Positions 10,318 to 18,663 of a stretch of 64,000 nucleotides of DNA are shown here, piece by piece. Every line of letters begins with the position of its first letter. The first letter of the stretch is position 1. The notes under the pieces are model-generated. The model did no database searches. It was given only the letters and a program-made list of their open reading frames with translations, and was not told where the DNA came from. This DNA comes from Mesorhizobium sp. B2-8-5 (GTDB lineage: Bacteria; Pseudomonadota; Alphaproteobacteria; Rhizobiales; Rhizobiaceae): positions 2,451,501 through 2,515,500 of the forward strand of contig NZ_CP083951.1 in NCBI RefSeq assembly GCF_006440675.2, written 5' to 3'. A program made the translations under genes and the position numbers.

Positions 10318-10436
10318 CAGCGAACCCGGCGATCGCCGATAAGGCCGAGAAGAAGCAGGGTCGAAGCGAGCGCGCGCGCGGTCTCGCCGGCAAAGCCGAT
10401 GCGAGAGGAGGCGACGGAGCGGACGCGCGTGGTCAT
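10317..10436 (-). CDS. Candidate leuA leader peptide (Leu-rich, 39 codons)
   Basis: A short ORF 140 bases upstream of leuA in the same orientation. It starts with ATG at 10436 behind AAGAGAG and encodes a basic N-terminus followed by ALASTLLLLGLIGDRRVR. Four consecutive leucine codons (CTG CTT CTT CTC), with two more nearby, use CTT, which is scarce in the flanking genes. Leader peptides rich in the end-product amino acid control branched-chain operons by attenuation in proteobacteria, and the position directly before leuA fits. The peptide is longer than the usual 15-30 codons, so chance occurrence is not excluded. Confidence 0.5.
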   Translation of the reverse strand: MTTRVRSVASSRIGFAGETARALASTLLLLGLIGDRRVR

Positions 10437-10605
10437 GGCGGCTCTCTTACAGGAGCGGCCCGGCGGAGGCAAGCGGGACGCATGGCCGAGTGCGCCTTGA
10501 CTGATAACGCTGCCGCTGCGGGTGCTCTTCCCCGCGCCTCGCAAATGGGCCAGACTTGGCTTCGAAGGCTTCGCTACCGAGCGAGGCTTCGGGGAGGAGT
10601 CGCCC

Positions 10606-11772
10606 ATGAATTTCGTGTTCTTCTCGCCGCATTTCCCGGCCAATGGCGCCGAGTTCTGCGACCGGCTGAAGAAAGCCGGCGCCGCCGTGCTCGGCATCGG
10701 CGATGCGCCTTATGAGACCTTGAACGGCAAGCTGAAGGCGGCGCTTTCGGAATATTACCGCATCGCCGACATGGAAAATTACGATGCCGTGTTCCGGGCG
10801 ATGGGGCATTTCATCCACAAATGGGGCCGCATCGACCGCTTCGAGTCGCTCAACGAGCATTGGCTCGAACTCGAAGCCAACATCCGAACCGACTTCAACA
10901 TCTTCGGCACCAAGGTCGATTTCGTGAAGAATTTGAAGCGGAAGAGCCGCATGCGCGCCTTCTTCCGCAAGAGCGGCGTCGAGACCATTCCGCAGCGCAA
11001 ATGCTCCGACCGCGCCGGTGCCATGACCTTCATCCGCCGTGTCGGCTACCCGGTGGTGGTCAAGCCGGATTCGGGCTCCGGCGCTTCCAACACCTTCAAG
11101 ATCTCCAACGCCAAGGAGCTCGACCAGTTCTTCAGGGACAAGCCGGAGGGCGTCACTTTCGTCATGGAGCAGTTCATCGAAGGGTTGGTGGTGACCTTTG
11201 ACGGGCTGGTCAACCGCGACGGCGAGGTGGTGCTGGCGGCCAGTCACCGTTACGACCAAAGCATCATGGATGCGGTCAACAAGGACCGCCACATGAGCTA
11301 CACCTGCTTCCCCGAAATCACCCCGGCGGTCGAGGAGGCGGGGCGCAAGATCCTGAAAGCGTTCGACGTGCGCGAGCGCTTCTTCCACATCGAGCTGTTC
11401 GAAACCAGGGACAAGCGCATCATCGCGCTCGAGGTCAACATGCGCCCGCCCGGCGCCTGGATGACGGACGCCATCAACTACACGTTCGACATCGACGTCT
11501 ATGCCGCCTGGGCCGACATGGTGGTCAAGGATGCCTCCGGCGGCCCTTACAAGGGCAAGTATTTCACCGCCTATGCCAGCCGCAAACGCCATATCGACTA
11601 TTTGCACAGCCATGCGGACGTGCTAGCCGCCCACGGCGACAAGATCGTCCACCACCAGGCCATCGAAGAGGTCTTCAGCCGCGCCATGGGTAATTACGCC
11701 TATCAGATGCGTTCGAAGGATCCGAAGGCGCTGCGCCAGGCGGTCGACTATATCCACGCGGAAAAGGCCTGA
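10606..11772 (+). CDS. ATP-grasp family ligase
   Basis: Predicted carboxylate-amine (or thiol) ligase working through an acyl phosphate, 388 residues, cytoplasmic. The N-terminal preATP-grasp domain begins MNFVFFSPHFPANGAEFC; the ATP-grasp core shows VVVKPDSGSGASNTFKI (phosphate loop region), VMEQFIEGLVVTFDGLV (adenine-side EQ/hinge region) and the metal ligands in FFHIELFE and ALEVNMRPPGAW. The ATG at 10606 has an excellent GGGGAGGAG site. The next gene begins 4 bases after its stop and a third overlaps that, so these form one unit. The substrate is not a known one; amino-acid or peptide ligation is inferred. Confidence 0.88.
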   Translation: MNFVFFSPHFPANGAEFCDRLKKAGAAVLGIGDAPYETLNGKLKAALSEYYRIADMENYDAVFRAMGHFIHKWGRIDRFESLNEHWLELEANIRTDFNIFGTKVDFVKNLKRKSRMRAFFRKSGVETIPQRKCSDRAGAMTFIRRVGYPVVVKPDSGSGASNTFKISNAKELDQFFRDKPEGVTFVMEQFIEGLVVTFDGLVNRDGEVVLAASHRYDQSIMDAVNKDRHMSYTCFPEITPAVEEAGRKILKAFDVRERFFHIELFETRDKRIIALEVNMRPPGAWMTDAINYTFDIDVYAAWADMVVKDASGGPYKGKYFTAYASRKRHIDYLHSHADVLAAHGDKIVHHQAIEEVFSRAMGNYAYQMRSKDPKALRQAVDYIHAEKA

Positions 11773-11776
11773 GCCG

Positions 11777-12553
11777 ATGGACGTCTCCTATCACAAGGGC
11801 CATGCCCGCAATCTCGGCCGCGACATGGAATACAAGCGCTATGGCCATGCCGGCCGCCCGGTGGTGGTGTTCCCGACCTCGCAGGGGCGGTTCTATCAGT
11901 TCGAGGATTCCGGCGGCGTCGGCGCGCTCGCCGAGTTCATCGACACCGGCCGCATCCAGCTGTTCACGCTCGACGGCATCGATTCGGAATCCTTCTTCAA
12001 CAAGCATGCCGACGCGGCGCATCGCATCGCCCGCCACGAGGCCTATTTCCGCTATGTGCGCGAGGAAGCGCTGCCGGAGTTGCAGGCGGTCGCCGCCAAG
12101 TCCAATGGCGGCCGCGCCTTGAAGCCGCTGCTTTGCGGCTGCTCGATGGGCGGCTACCACTCGTCGAACTTCGTGTTCCGCTTCCCGGAGCTGGCGAGCG
12201 GCGTGATCTCGCTGTCCGGCGTCTATTCGGTCCGCGATTTCTTCGGCCGGACGCTTGAAGGCAACATCTATTTCAACTCGCCGCTCGACTATCTGCCCGG
12301 CATCGTCGACCAGAAGCTGCTCGGGCGGCTCAGGGCGCTGCGGCTCATCTTCTGCTGCGGGCAGGGCGCCTGGGAAGAGCGCATGCTGGTCGAGACGCGC
12401 GAGCTGGAACAGGTGCTGCGCGATAAATCCATCCCGGCCTGGGTCGACTATTGGGGCGGGGACGTCAGCCACGACTGGCCGTGGTGGCACAAGCAGCTTG
12501 TCTATTTCTTCGGGCGCTGGCTAGATGACGACCTCATGCACAGGTTGGACTGA
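11777..12553 (+). CDS. Esterase-like alpha/beta hydrolase (COG4947 type)
   Basis: A 258-residue protein resembling the uncharacterised esterases of the COG4947/esterase D sort. The nucleophile elbow is GCSMGGYHSSNF (residues about 118-129), and the C-terminal WWHKQLVYFFGRWLDD and DVSHDWPWW segments should supply the histidine. No signal peptide. Its start is 4 bases after the ATP-grasp stop and its stop shares a base with the ATG of the next gene (TGATG), so translation is coupled. Paired with a ligase, it might release, trim or transfer the ligated product; that is inference. Confidence 0.82.
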   Translation: MDVSYHKGHARNLGRDMEYKRYGHAGRPVVVFPTSQGRFYQFEDSGGVGALAEFIDTGRIQLFTLDGIDSESFFNKHADAAHRIARHEAYFRYVREEALPELQAVAAKSNGGRALKPLLCGCSMGGYHSSNFVFRFPELASGVISLSGVYSVRDFFGRTLEGNIYFNSPLDYLPGIVDQKLLGRLRALRLIFCCGQGAWEERMLVETRELEQVLRDKSIPAWVDYWGGDVSHDWPWWHKQLVYFFGRWLDDDLMHRLD

Positions 12554-12867
12554 TGACCACGCCCGACGCGATCCGCCGCTTTGTCGAAGCCACCAATGCC
12601 GGCGATACCGAAGCCTTTCTGGCCGCATTTACCGACGATGCTTTCCTCAGCGACTGGGGTCGCGATTTCCACGGCCGCGACGGGATCGCGCGGTGGAACC
12701 AGTCGGACAATATCGGCGTCCAGTCCAACCTTCGCATCGTGCGCGTCGCGCAGCGCGACGGCGTCTACCACGCCCGCGTTGCCGTGACGGGCAACGGCTT
12801 CAATGGTGAGGGCGACATGGCCTTCACGCTGGACGGCGACCGGATCGCAAGCCTGATCATCAGCTGA
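12553..12867 (+). CDS. NTF2-like/SnoaL-type small protein
   Basis: A 104-residue single-domain protein with the NTF2-like cone-fold pattern: MTTPDAIRRFVEATNAGDTEAFLAAFTDDAFLSDWGRDFHGRDGIARW, then a beta-rich half ending in GDRIASLIIS. Such proteins bind small ligands or act as isomerases or lyases with few conserved residues. The ATG overlaps the esterase stop by one base, which strongly supports a functional link with the two upstream genes. Specific activity unknown. Confidence 0.85.
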   Translation: MTTPDAIRRFVEATNAGDTEAFLAAFTDDAFLSDWGRDFHGRDGIARWNQSDNIGVQSNLRIVRVAQRDGVYHARVAVTGNGFNGEGDMAFTLDGDRIASLIIS

Positions 12868-12930
12868 GGCCGGACAGGCCGTGGGGCGGTCGGCGGAGAA
12901 GGCCGGAAGAGCGCGCCCGGCTTGGTGACC

Positions 12931-14466
12931 TCAGCCTTCCTGGCAGGCCGGGATAGGAGCGACGTCTTGTTCCGGCGCCGATCCGCGACGCAGGCCGAGA
13001 AAGACGACGATGGCGGTCAGCACGGTGATGGTCGCCAGCACGACGAGCAACCGGTCGAAGGCCGTCTCGTAGGCTTGAACCAGGGCACTGGCGTCAGCCA
13101 AGTGCAGATGTTGCACCGTTCCCACGATGTTGCCGGTAACCAGAAGTTGCGCCGCCGCAGCCGCTTCGGCGGGCGAGGCCAGCCCTTGAGCGCCGAGCCG
13201 CGCGGCCGTGAAACCGGACAAGGTCGCCATGACGATCGCCAGCGCCACGCCCTCGCAGGCGACGCGGGTGGTGTTGAAGATGCCGACCGCCATGCCGGCG
13301 CGCTCCTTCGGCACGACGCTGACGGCAAGTCCGTCCATCAGCCCCCAGGGCAAGGCGATGCCGATGCCGATCAGGATCAGCGGAGCCACCAGCGCGCTGT
13401 CCGCCGCGGGCACCCGGCTGAGCCAGATAAGGCCGGTCGCGGCGACGAGCAGGCCAGCACCGCAGATCGTCGCCGGAGCGATCCAGCGCGCCGCCTGGCC
13501 GGCCAGCAGCGGCAAGATCAGCAGCGGCCCGGAGAGGCAGATCATCAATTGCCCCGCCTTGATCTCGCTCATCCCCTCGACGCTGATGAAGCGGATCGGC
13601 AGGAGCACGAGCAGGACGACGAAGGCATAGGCGGGCGCCGCGGCCAGGAACTGGACGCCGACGAAACGCGGGAAGCGAAACAGCGTCAGGTCCAGCATCG
13701 GCCGGCGCACGCGCCGCTCGACAATGACGAAGGCGGCAAAGAAGATGGCGGCCACGCCGAGAAGCGCGACAACGAAGGGATTGGCCCAGCCGCTCTGCGG
13801 CGCCTGCAGCACGCCATAGGTCAGCGCGGCAAGCGCGACGGTAAAGGTGCCGGCTCCCGCCCAGTCGAGTCCGGTTGCGTCAGGGTCGCGCGATTCGGCG
13901 ACAGTGCGCAGGGCAAGTGCGGCGGCAGCAATCGCAAGCGTCGCCACGAGAAGAAAGATCGCGCGCCAGCCGAATGTATCGATGAGCAGGCCGGAGGCGA
14001 CTGGCCCGAAGGCGAGCCCGATGCCGAAGCTGGTGCCGAGGAAACTGAAGGCGCGCAGCCGCAATTGCCCATCGAATTCCTGGGCAAGCGCAGAGGCGCC
14101 GCCGGCGAAGGCGGCAGCGCCGCCAATGCCTTGCAGGGCTCTGAACATGTCGAACCGGACGATGTCCGGCGCCAGCATGCAGCTCAGCGCGGCAAGCACA
14201 TAGGTCGCGAGGCCGACGAGGAAGATCCGCTTGCGGCCATGGTTGTCGGCCAATGCCCCGGCAGCCATCAAGCCGGCGCCGAAGGTCAGCATGAAGGCAT
14301 TGGTCACCCAGTTGAGTTCGATCGGACTGCCGCCGAGATCGGCGGCAATGCGGGACAGCGCCACGGCAGGGCCGGTGAAGCTCAACGGCATCGTCATGGC
14401 TGCGAGGCAAACCGATAGCAACACAAGCCATCTGCCGGCCGGGCCGGTTCTGGTCATCAAAGTCAT
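12931..14466 (-). CDS. MFS drug/solute exporter, DHA2 (14-helix) type
   Basis: Proton-driven efflux permease of the inner membrane, 511 residues. The length and the count of hydrophobic helices fit the 14-TM DHA2 family. Motif A appears as GALADNHGRKRIF between helices 2 and 3, and WVTNAFMLTFGAGLMAAG and GIGGAAAFAGGASALA are family-typical. The ATG at 14466 has AGGAAAATCC upstream; the longer frame to 14580 is not needed. It faces a LysR gene across 146 bases, the classic arrangement for an inducible pump and its regulator. Substrate unknown. Confidence 0.92.
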   Translation of the reverse strand: MTLMTRTGPAGRWLVLLSVCLAAMTMPLSFTGPAVALSRIAADLGGSPIELNWVTNAFMLTFGAGLMAAGALADNHGRKRIFLVGLATYVLAALSCMLAPDIVRFDMFRALQGIGGAAAFAGGASALAQEFDGQLRLRAFSFLGTSFGIGLAFGPVASGLLIDTFGWRAIFLLVATLAIAAAALALRTVAESRDPDATGLDWAGAGTFTVALAALTYGVLQAPQSGWANPFVVALLGVAAIFFAAFVIVERRVRRPMLDLTLFRFPRFVGVQFLAAAPAYAFVVLLVLLPIRFISVEGMSEIKAGQLMICLSGPLLILPLLAGQAARWIAPATICGAGLLVAATGLIWLSRVPAADSALVAPLILIGIGIALPWGLMDGLAVSVVPKERAGMAVGIFNTTRVACEGVALAIVMATLSGFTAARLGAQGLASPAEAAAAAQLLVTGNIVGTVQHLHLADASALVQAYETAFDRLLVVLATITVLTAIVVFLGLRRGSAPEQDVAPIPACQEG

Positions 14467-14612
14467 GGATTTTCCTATCTGTGGCGGGCTTGCCGGCGTG
14501 CCCCTGACTGGCGGCGCCGATCGTAACGACAAGATAGGGCGGTGACATTTCCGGCAAAATAGTATTAGATCTCCAGTCATCCCGGAATGAAACGCTCGAA
14601 TAGGTTTGTACC

Positions 14613-15518
14613 GTGGATCGTCTAAACGGCCTTCTGGCTTTCACCCGCACTGCCGAGCTCGGCAGTTTCGTCACCGCCGGACGGGCGCTCGGCATCTCCG
14701 CCTCCGCCGTCGGCAAGAGCGTCGCCCGGCTCGAGCAGGAGCTTGGCGTGCGGCTGCTGCAGCGCAGCACGCGGCGCATCGGCCTGACCGAGGAGGGCAA
14801 GCTGTTCAACGAGCGGGTGCGCCGCATCCTCGACGACATGGAAGACGCGGAGGCGATGCTGTCGCGCACACGCGAGACGCCGCATGGCCGGCTACGCATC
14901 TCGACGCCGATCGTCACCTATCACCTGCTGTTGCCGGTGCTGTCGGAGTTCATGGCCCGCTATCCCGAAATCGAACTCGACATCGATTTCAACGATCGCA
15001 TCGTCGACGTCATCGACGAGGGTATCGACGTCGCGATCCGCAGCGGCGAGTTGCCCGACTCACGATTGGTGTCGAGGCCGGTCGCGCCCTTTCGCATGCT
15101 TCTGTATGCGGCCGCTTCCTATCTCGACCGGCATGGCACGCCCCGAACGCCCGCGGATCTCACGGCGCATTTCGGCATACATTTCCGCTTTCTCAACAGC
15201 GGCAGGCTGCTCGACTGGCCGTTCATCACCGGGAGCGCCGCGCCGCAGATCCGTTCGATGCTGACCTGCAACAACATGGAGGCGTTGAAAGGCGCGACGC
15301 TTGCCGGTCTCGGCATCGCCTGCATGCCCGATTTCCTGGTGCGGGAGGCGCTGCATGAGGGAAAGTTGCGCACCGTGCTTGAAGACGATGTCGACGGCCG
15401 CGGCCAGTTCCGCATGCTGTGGCCGTCCAATCGCCACCTCTCGCCGAAGGTCCGCGTCTTCGTCGATTTCCTGCCCGAACGGCTTGCGGCAGGGCGGGAC
15501 GAGAGCCCGCGGCGATGA
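14613..15518 (+). CDS. LysR family transcriptional regulator
   Basis: A 301-residue LTTR. The N-terminal winged helix (residues 1-60) is standard: LLAFTRTAELGSFVTAGRALGISASAVGKSVARLEQELGVRLLQR. The rest is the periplasmic-binding-like effector domain. It starts with GTG at 14613. It is divergent from the DHA2 pump, so it most likely controls that gene and itself from the shared intergenic region at 14467-14612. Its stop directly abuts the stop of the next convergent gene (15518/15519). Confidence 0.93.
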   Translation: MDRLNGLLAFTRTAELGSFVTAGRALGISASAVGKSVARLEQELGVRLLQRSTRRIGLTEEGKLFNERVRRILDDMEDAEAMLSRTRETPHGRLRISTPIVTYHLLLPVLSEFMARYPEIELDIDFNDRIVDVIDEGIDVAIRSGELPDSRLVSRPVAPFRMLLYAAASYLDRHGTPRTPADLTAHFGIHFRFLNSGRLLDWPFITGSAAPQIRSMLTCNNMEALKGATLAGLGIACMPDFLVREALHEGKLRTVLEDDVDGRGQFRMLWPSNRHLSPKVRVFVDFLPERLAAGRDESPRR

Positions 15519-16271
15519 TCAGTAGGTCGTGCGTCCGCCGGAGAGGTCGAAGGTCGCGCCGGTGGTGAAGGAGTTCTCGTCCGACAGCATGAAGACGATC
15601 ATAGCGGCCGCCTCTTCGACCTCGACGAAACGGCCGCGCGGCACTTTGCCGAGCATATAAGCGACCTGGGCCTCGGTGAGTTGCTCCAGAATGCGGGTGC
15701 GAGCGGGCGAGGGGGTCAGCGCGTTGACGGCGATGTCGTGTCCGGCGAGTTCCTTGCCGAGCGACTTGGTCAGCGCCAGCACGCCGGCTTTTGCAGCGGA
15801 ATAAGCGGCGGCATTGGGATTGCCTTCCTTGCCGGCCACCGAGGAGATGTTGACGATGCGGCCGTAATTGCGCGCGATCATGCCGGGCAGCACGCGCTTG
15901 CAGCAATAGAAGACGCCGTTGAGATCGATATCGACGATCTGGCGCCATGCGGCGGGATCGTAGTCCACCACCGTCGCCGCCGGCCCGGCAATGCCGGCAT
16001 TGTTGACCAGGAGATCGACGGGGCCGAGCGTCCGCTCGGTCTCAGTGGCGGCGCGGTCGACGGCCTCGATCTGCGACTGGTCGCAAAGGATGGCCTCGAC
16101 GCGGCCGAGCGAAGCGAGTTCGGCGGCGGCCTTGGCCATCGCGGCCTGGTCGACGTCCCAGATAGCGACACCGGCGCCCGACGACAGCAGGCGTCGCGCG
16201 ACCGCAAGGCCGATGCCTTGCGCGCCGCCCGTCACCACGGCGATGCGGCCGGAAAGATCGACGGCGTTCAA
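15519..16271 (-). CDS. SDR family oxidoreductase
   Basis: A 250-residue classical SDR. TGGAQGIG at residues 14-21 binds NAD(P), NNAG and the catalytic S-Y-K set (NISSVAGKEGNPNAAAYSAAK) are intact, and the C-terminus (TTGATFDLSGGRTTY) is typical. The sequence is nearest in feel to sugar dehydrogenases such as 2-keto-3-deoxy-L-fuconate dehydrogenase or to FabG-like enzymes. There is no catabolic cluster around it, so substrate is unassigned. Stop-to-stop contact with the LysR gene leaves no terminator between them. Confidence 0.88.
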   Translation of the reverse strand: MNAVDLSGRIAVVTGGAQGIGLAVARRLLSSGAGVAIWDVDQAAMAKAAAELASLGRVEAILCDQSQIEAVDRAATETERTLGPVDLLVNNAGIAGPAATVVDYDPAAWRQIVDIDLNGVFYCCKRVLPGMIARNYGRIVNISSVAGKEGNPNAAAYSAAKAGVLALTKSLGKELAGHDIAVNALTPSPARTRILEQLTEAQVAYMLGKVPRGRFVEVEEAAAMIVFMLSDENSFTTGATFDLSGGRTTY

Positions 16272-16301
16272 CGGCGGTTCATCGGCAATTCCCCTGCTTC
16301 T

Positions 16302-16415
16302 TTAGAGCAATTCAGCATCCCGCCAGGATTGCCGACCTGCTCCAATTTTCTGTTTTTACGCAATTCCGGACGGAAAACCGCCGAGCACTTTCCTGGAATG
16401 CTTTGGCATTGGATA
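16302..16415 (+). repeat. Rhizobial intergenic palindrome, copy 1
   Basis: The core at 16361-16402 contains an AATTCC and a GGAAA block facing a TTTCC and a GGAAT block around the conserved centre ACCGCCGAGCAC. A T-rich stretch (TTTTCTGTTTTTAC) precedes it. The same layout recurs at 28712-28800, 46344-46425, 51873-51978 and, reversed, at 38534-38576. I know this layout as a frequent intergenic unit in rhizobial genomes. Confidence 0.75.
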
Positions 16416-16648
16416 GCCCGGATCAGGTCCCGACGTTTCGCGCCACCAGCTTGGCTACGCTTGGCCCAATGAGCAGCACGACCAGGAAGCGCGGCGGCTG
16501 CAGCGCCATGACGAAGGAGATTCCGCGCCATGCGCTCCAGAAGCGCCGCGTCCGAGGGCGCTCTGGTGAGGAGTCCACCTTTTGGTCTTAGACCCGGAGC
16601 CGGGAATGCGAACCCCCGTGGCACCTTGTTGGCAGGGCCGCAACACCC
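16416..16648. other. Non-coding stretch behind a broken antitoxin
   Basis: No conserved protein is encoded. Immediately after the antitoxin remnant the minus strand starts GTGAGGGTGTTG, which would encode VRVL, the way many PIN toxins begin, and then loses all likeness to a toxin. A GC-rich segment with a T-arm-like sequence (16595-16612) is present but no tRNA can be folded. Confidence 0.5.
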
Positions 16649-16890
16649 TCACTTGTCCATGCCAAACAACGCTTCGATCTCTTCGCCACCCATGCGATCG
16701 AAACTTTCGGGGCTGGAAAACTGGCCAGCCATAAAGCCCACACGCCATATCTGTGCAGCGGTAGGTTGACCGATAGGCACGACCTTGACCAACGGCTTGC
16801 CTGCCTTGGTGATGATAAACGGCTCACCTCCGGCGGCCTGGTCTACCAGACGTGATAAATTAGTCTTTGCATGGTGGATACGGTCCGCAT
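16649..16890 (-). pseudogene. Phd/YefM-type antitoxin remnant with 5' frameshift
   Basis: The frame encodes HHAKTNLSRLVDQAAGGE followed by PFIITKAGKPLVKVVPI, a textbook Phd/YefM antitoxin DNA-binding domain, and a C-terminal tail ending GGEEIEALFGMDK. The natural start MRTV lies at 16890 but in a different frame: 16890 to the stop is 242 bases, one short of 81 codons, so a single-base loss near 16876-16880 breaks it. The only in-frame ATG (16957) lies inside the neighbouring gene and would add an unrelated 25 residues. A GTG overlapping the stop (GTGA) marks where a toxin should begin, but no toxin follows. Confidence 0.7.
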
Positions 16891-16925
16891 TAGGTGCTCC
16901 AACAAACGATAGAGCTGTTCCCCAG

Positions 16926-17237
16926 TCAGCCGGCCTTTTCGGGCGCGGGAAGGCCAAAGCCGCCGACCGGGTTGGTCTCGACCTGGAACTCGAAGCCGGC
17001 GATGAAGGGACGCGCCTTGGCGATCGCGGCCTGGACTTCCGGCAATTGCAGCGAGGCCTTGTGGCTCGCTTGGTCGGTCCATACTTCGGTGACCCAGATC
17101 GCGTCGGCGTCGACCGGATCGATGGCGATGATGTAGCTCAGGCAACCGGGGAGGGCGCCGGTGCTTTCGCGCAGCACGTCCATGACCGCATCGCGCTGGC
17201 CGCGCGCCGCCCGCATCTTGCCGATCAGTCCGTACAT
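16926..17237 (-). CDS. Antibiotic biosynthesis monooxygenase (ABM) domain protein
   Basis: A 103-residue dimeric alpha-beta barrel protein of the ABM superfamily: MYGLIGKMRAARGQRDAVMDVL, then CLSYIIAIDPVDADAIWVTEVWTDQASHKASL and the terminal FQVETNPVGGFGLP. Such proteins oxidise quinol-like substrates or act as small stress proteins. The ATG at 17237 lies behind a GGAGGGAGAG purine run. Its 3' end comes within 36 bases of the antitoxin remnant. It shares orientation with the SDR gene upstream (53-base gap), so the two may be co-transcribed. Confidence 0.85.
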   Translation of the reverse strand: MYGLIGKMRAARGQRDAVMDVLRESTGALPGCLSYIIAIDPVDADAIWVTEVWTDQASHKASLQLPEVQAAIAKARPFIAGFEFQVETNPVGGFGLPAPEKAG

Positions 17238-17289
17238 GCCTTTGCTCTCCCTCCAGGTTGCGCGCTGCACCGAGTATGCAATCGACCGC

Positions 17290-18063
17290 TCACGGCATCA
17301 ACTGGCCACCATTGACCTCGATCACCTGGCCGATGATGTAGCCGCTCAACAGGTCGGACGACAGGAACAGATAGGCGCCGACGCAATCCTCAGGCGTTCC
17401 GGCGCGGCCCTGCGGTATGGTGGCGACCATCGCCTTGATCTGCTCGGCGTTCGAATAGCGTTCGTGGAAGGGCGTCAGGATCGTGCCCGGCGCCACGGCG
17501 TTGACGCGGATGCCGAAGCCGATCAACTCCTTGGCCATGCCGCGCGTCACGTTGGAGACGAAGGCTTTGGACGAACCATAGAGGCCGGCGCCGCCGCCGG
17601 CGCCGTTGCGGGCGGCGATCGAAGTGGTGTTGATGATGAAGCCGCCCTGGCGCTTCAGCCACGGTATCGCCTTGCGCGAGGCGGTCAAGACAGAGCGCGC
17701 ATTGAGGTCCATGACCGCGTCGTACTGCGCCTCGTCCTGATCGGCATAAGCGACGCGGCCGAGCATGCCGCCGGCATTGTTGACCAGGCCGTCGAGCCGG
17801 CCGAAATGGTTTGCGCTCTCCTCGACGACACGCTCGACGTCGGCAGGTTTCGAAAAGTCGCCCTGGACCAGAAACACCTCGCCGCCATCGTCGCGGATGG
17901 ATCCGGCCACGATTTCGGCGGGCGCTAGGCTCGCGTTGTAATGCAGCGCCACGCGGCATTTCTGTGCCGTGTAAGCACGGGCAAGGGCCGCGCCGATGCC
18001 GGTCGAAGCGCCGGTGACTAGCACCGCCTTTCCGGCAAGATCGGGGATGGCAAGTGTCGTCAT
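17290..18063 (-). CDS. SDR family oxidoreductase
   Basis: A 257-residue classical SDR. TGASTGIG binds the nucleotide, NNAGGMLG is the structural motif, and the catalytic residues lie in NTTSIAARNGAGGGAGLYGSSKAFV. The C-terminus (GYIIGQVIEVNGGQLMP) is typical of 3-oxoacyl-ACP reductase/glucose dehydrogenase-like members. The ATG at 18063 has GGAGG nine bases upstream; the frame is open to 18129 but the extension is unsupported. Substrate unknown. Confidence 0.88.
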   Translation of the reverse strand: MTTLAIPDLAGKAVLVTGASTGIGAALARAYTAQKCRVALHYNASLAPAEIVAGSIRDDGGEVFLVQGDFSKPADVERVVEESANHFGRLDGLVNNAGGMLGRVAYADQDEAQYDAVMDLNARSVLTASRKAIPWLKRQGGFIINTTSIAARNGAGGGAGLYGSSKAFVSNVTRGMAKELIGFGIRVNAVAPGTILTPFHERYSNAEQIKAMVATIPQGRAGTPEDCVGAYLFLSSDLLSGYIIGQVIEVNGGQLMP

Positions 18064-18129
18064 GTCGGCTGGCCTCCGGGCTGCCATCCTTCGTAGGCCA
18101 TTGTCGGCCTGGCCTTCAAGTCCGCGCAT

Positions 18130-18564
18130 TCAGGGCCTGAGATAGACATAACCCTGGTGCTGCAACTCGGCGAGCCTCACGACGCCGCCCTTCTCGGCAA
18201 GCTCGAAGCCCGCCAGCAGGTCGGTCAGTGCGATATCCATGCCATGCAAGGTGTTGCCGCAGGCTTGCGGGACAAGTCCCTGCTGGACCAGGCCGGCGAA
18301 GCGGCTGGAAACAGCGCCGGAAGCGCCCTTGGACTTGAAGGCGGCCAGAGCCGGACCGTGCACCACAAGCACGATATCGACATTGCCGCCGGTGCCTTCA
18401 TAGTGGTTCTTGATGTTGCCGAGGACGAAGTTGACCTTGTCCGCGTCGCTGAGATGATAGGCGACTTTCAGCCGCCCCTCAGGTGTTGCCGCATTTGCCC
18501 GGCTCAGGCCGAACAGGCCCGTGGCGCCTGCGAAACCGGCACGAAAAATGTCACGGCGCAGCAT
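18130..18564 (-). CDS. DsrE-like family protein with twin-arginine signal
   Basis: A 144-residue protein. Residues 33-144 match the DsrE/F-like fold of sulfur-relay and related proteins: LKVAYHLSDADKVNFVLGNIKNH, VDIVLVVHGPALAAF, and a C-terminal cysteine region (PQACGNTLHGMDI) with one conserved-position Cys at 101. The N-terminus LRRDIFRAGFAGATGLFGLSRA looks like a Tat signal (RR followed by a hydrophobic stretch and ANA cleavage site), so the mature protein should be periplasmic. The start at 18564 follows GGGAGGATAGG. It may handle sulfur or bind small ligands; no sulfur oxidation genes lie nearby. Confidence 0.82.
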   Translation of the reverse strand: MLRRDIFRAGFAGATGLFGLSRANAATPEGRLKVAYHLSDADKVNFVLGNIKNHYEGTGGNVDIVLVVHGPALAAFKSKGASGAVSSRFAGLVQQGLVPQACGNTLHGMDIALTDLLAGFELAEKGGVVRLAELQHQGYVYLRP

Positions 18565-18663
18565 CCTATCCTCCCTTGCCTCGCCCGCTCGCGCGATTTT
18601 GCGTGGTCCAGGCGGCACTCCTAGACTAGCATATCCCGGCCCTGTCGGTGGGAGGAGGATCAC

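Noticed and set aside
12922..14418. 498-codon open frame opposite the DHA2 pump
   Set aside because: Extreme Gly/Arg/Glu/Gln content and no motif; the pump frame carries clear transmembrane segments and motif A.
16593..16625. tRNA-like T-arm (GGGGGTTCGCATTCCCG on the minus strand)
   Set aside because: The first T-stem pair is mismatched and no acceptor, D or anticodon arm can be found upstream; not a tRNA or tmRNA end.
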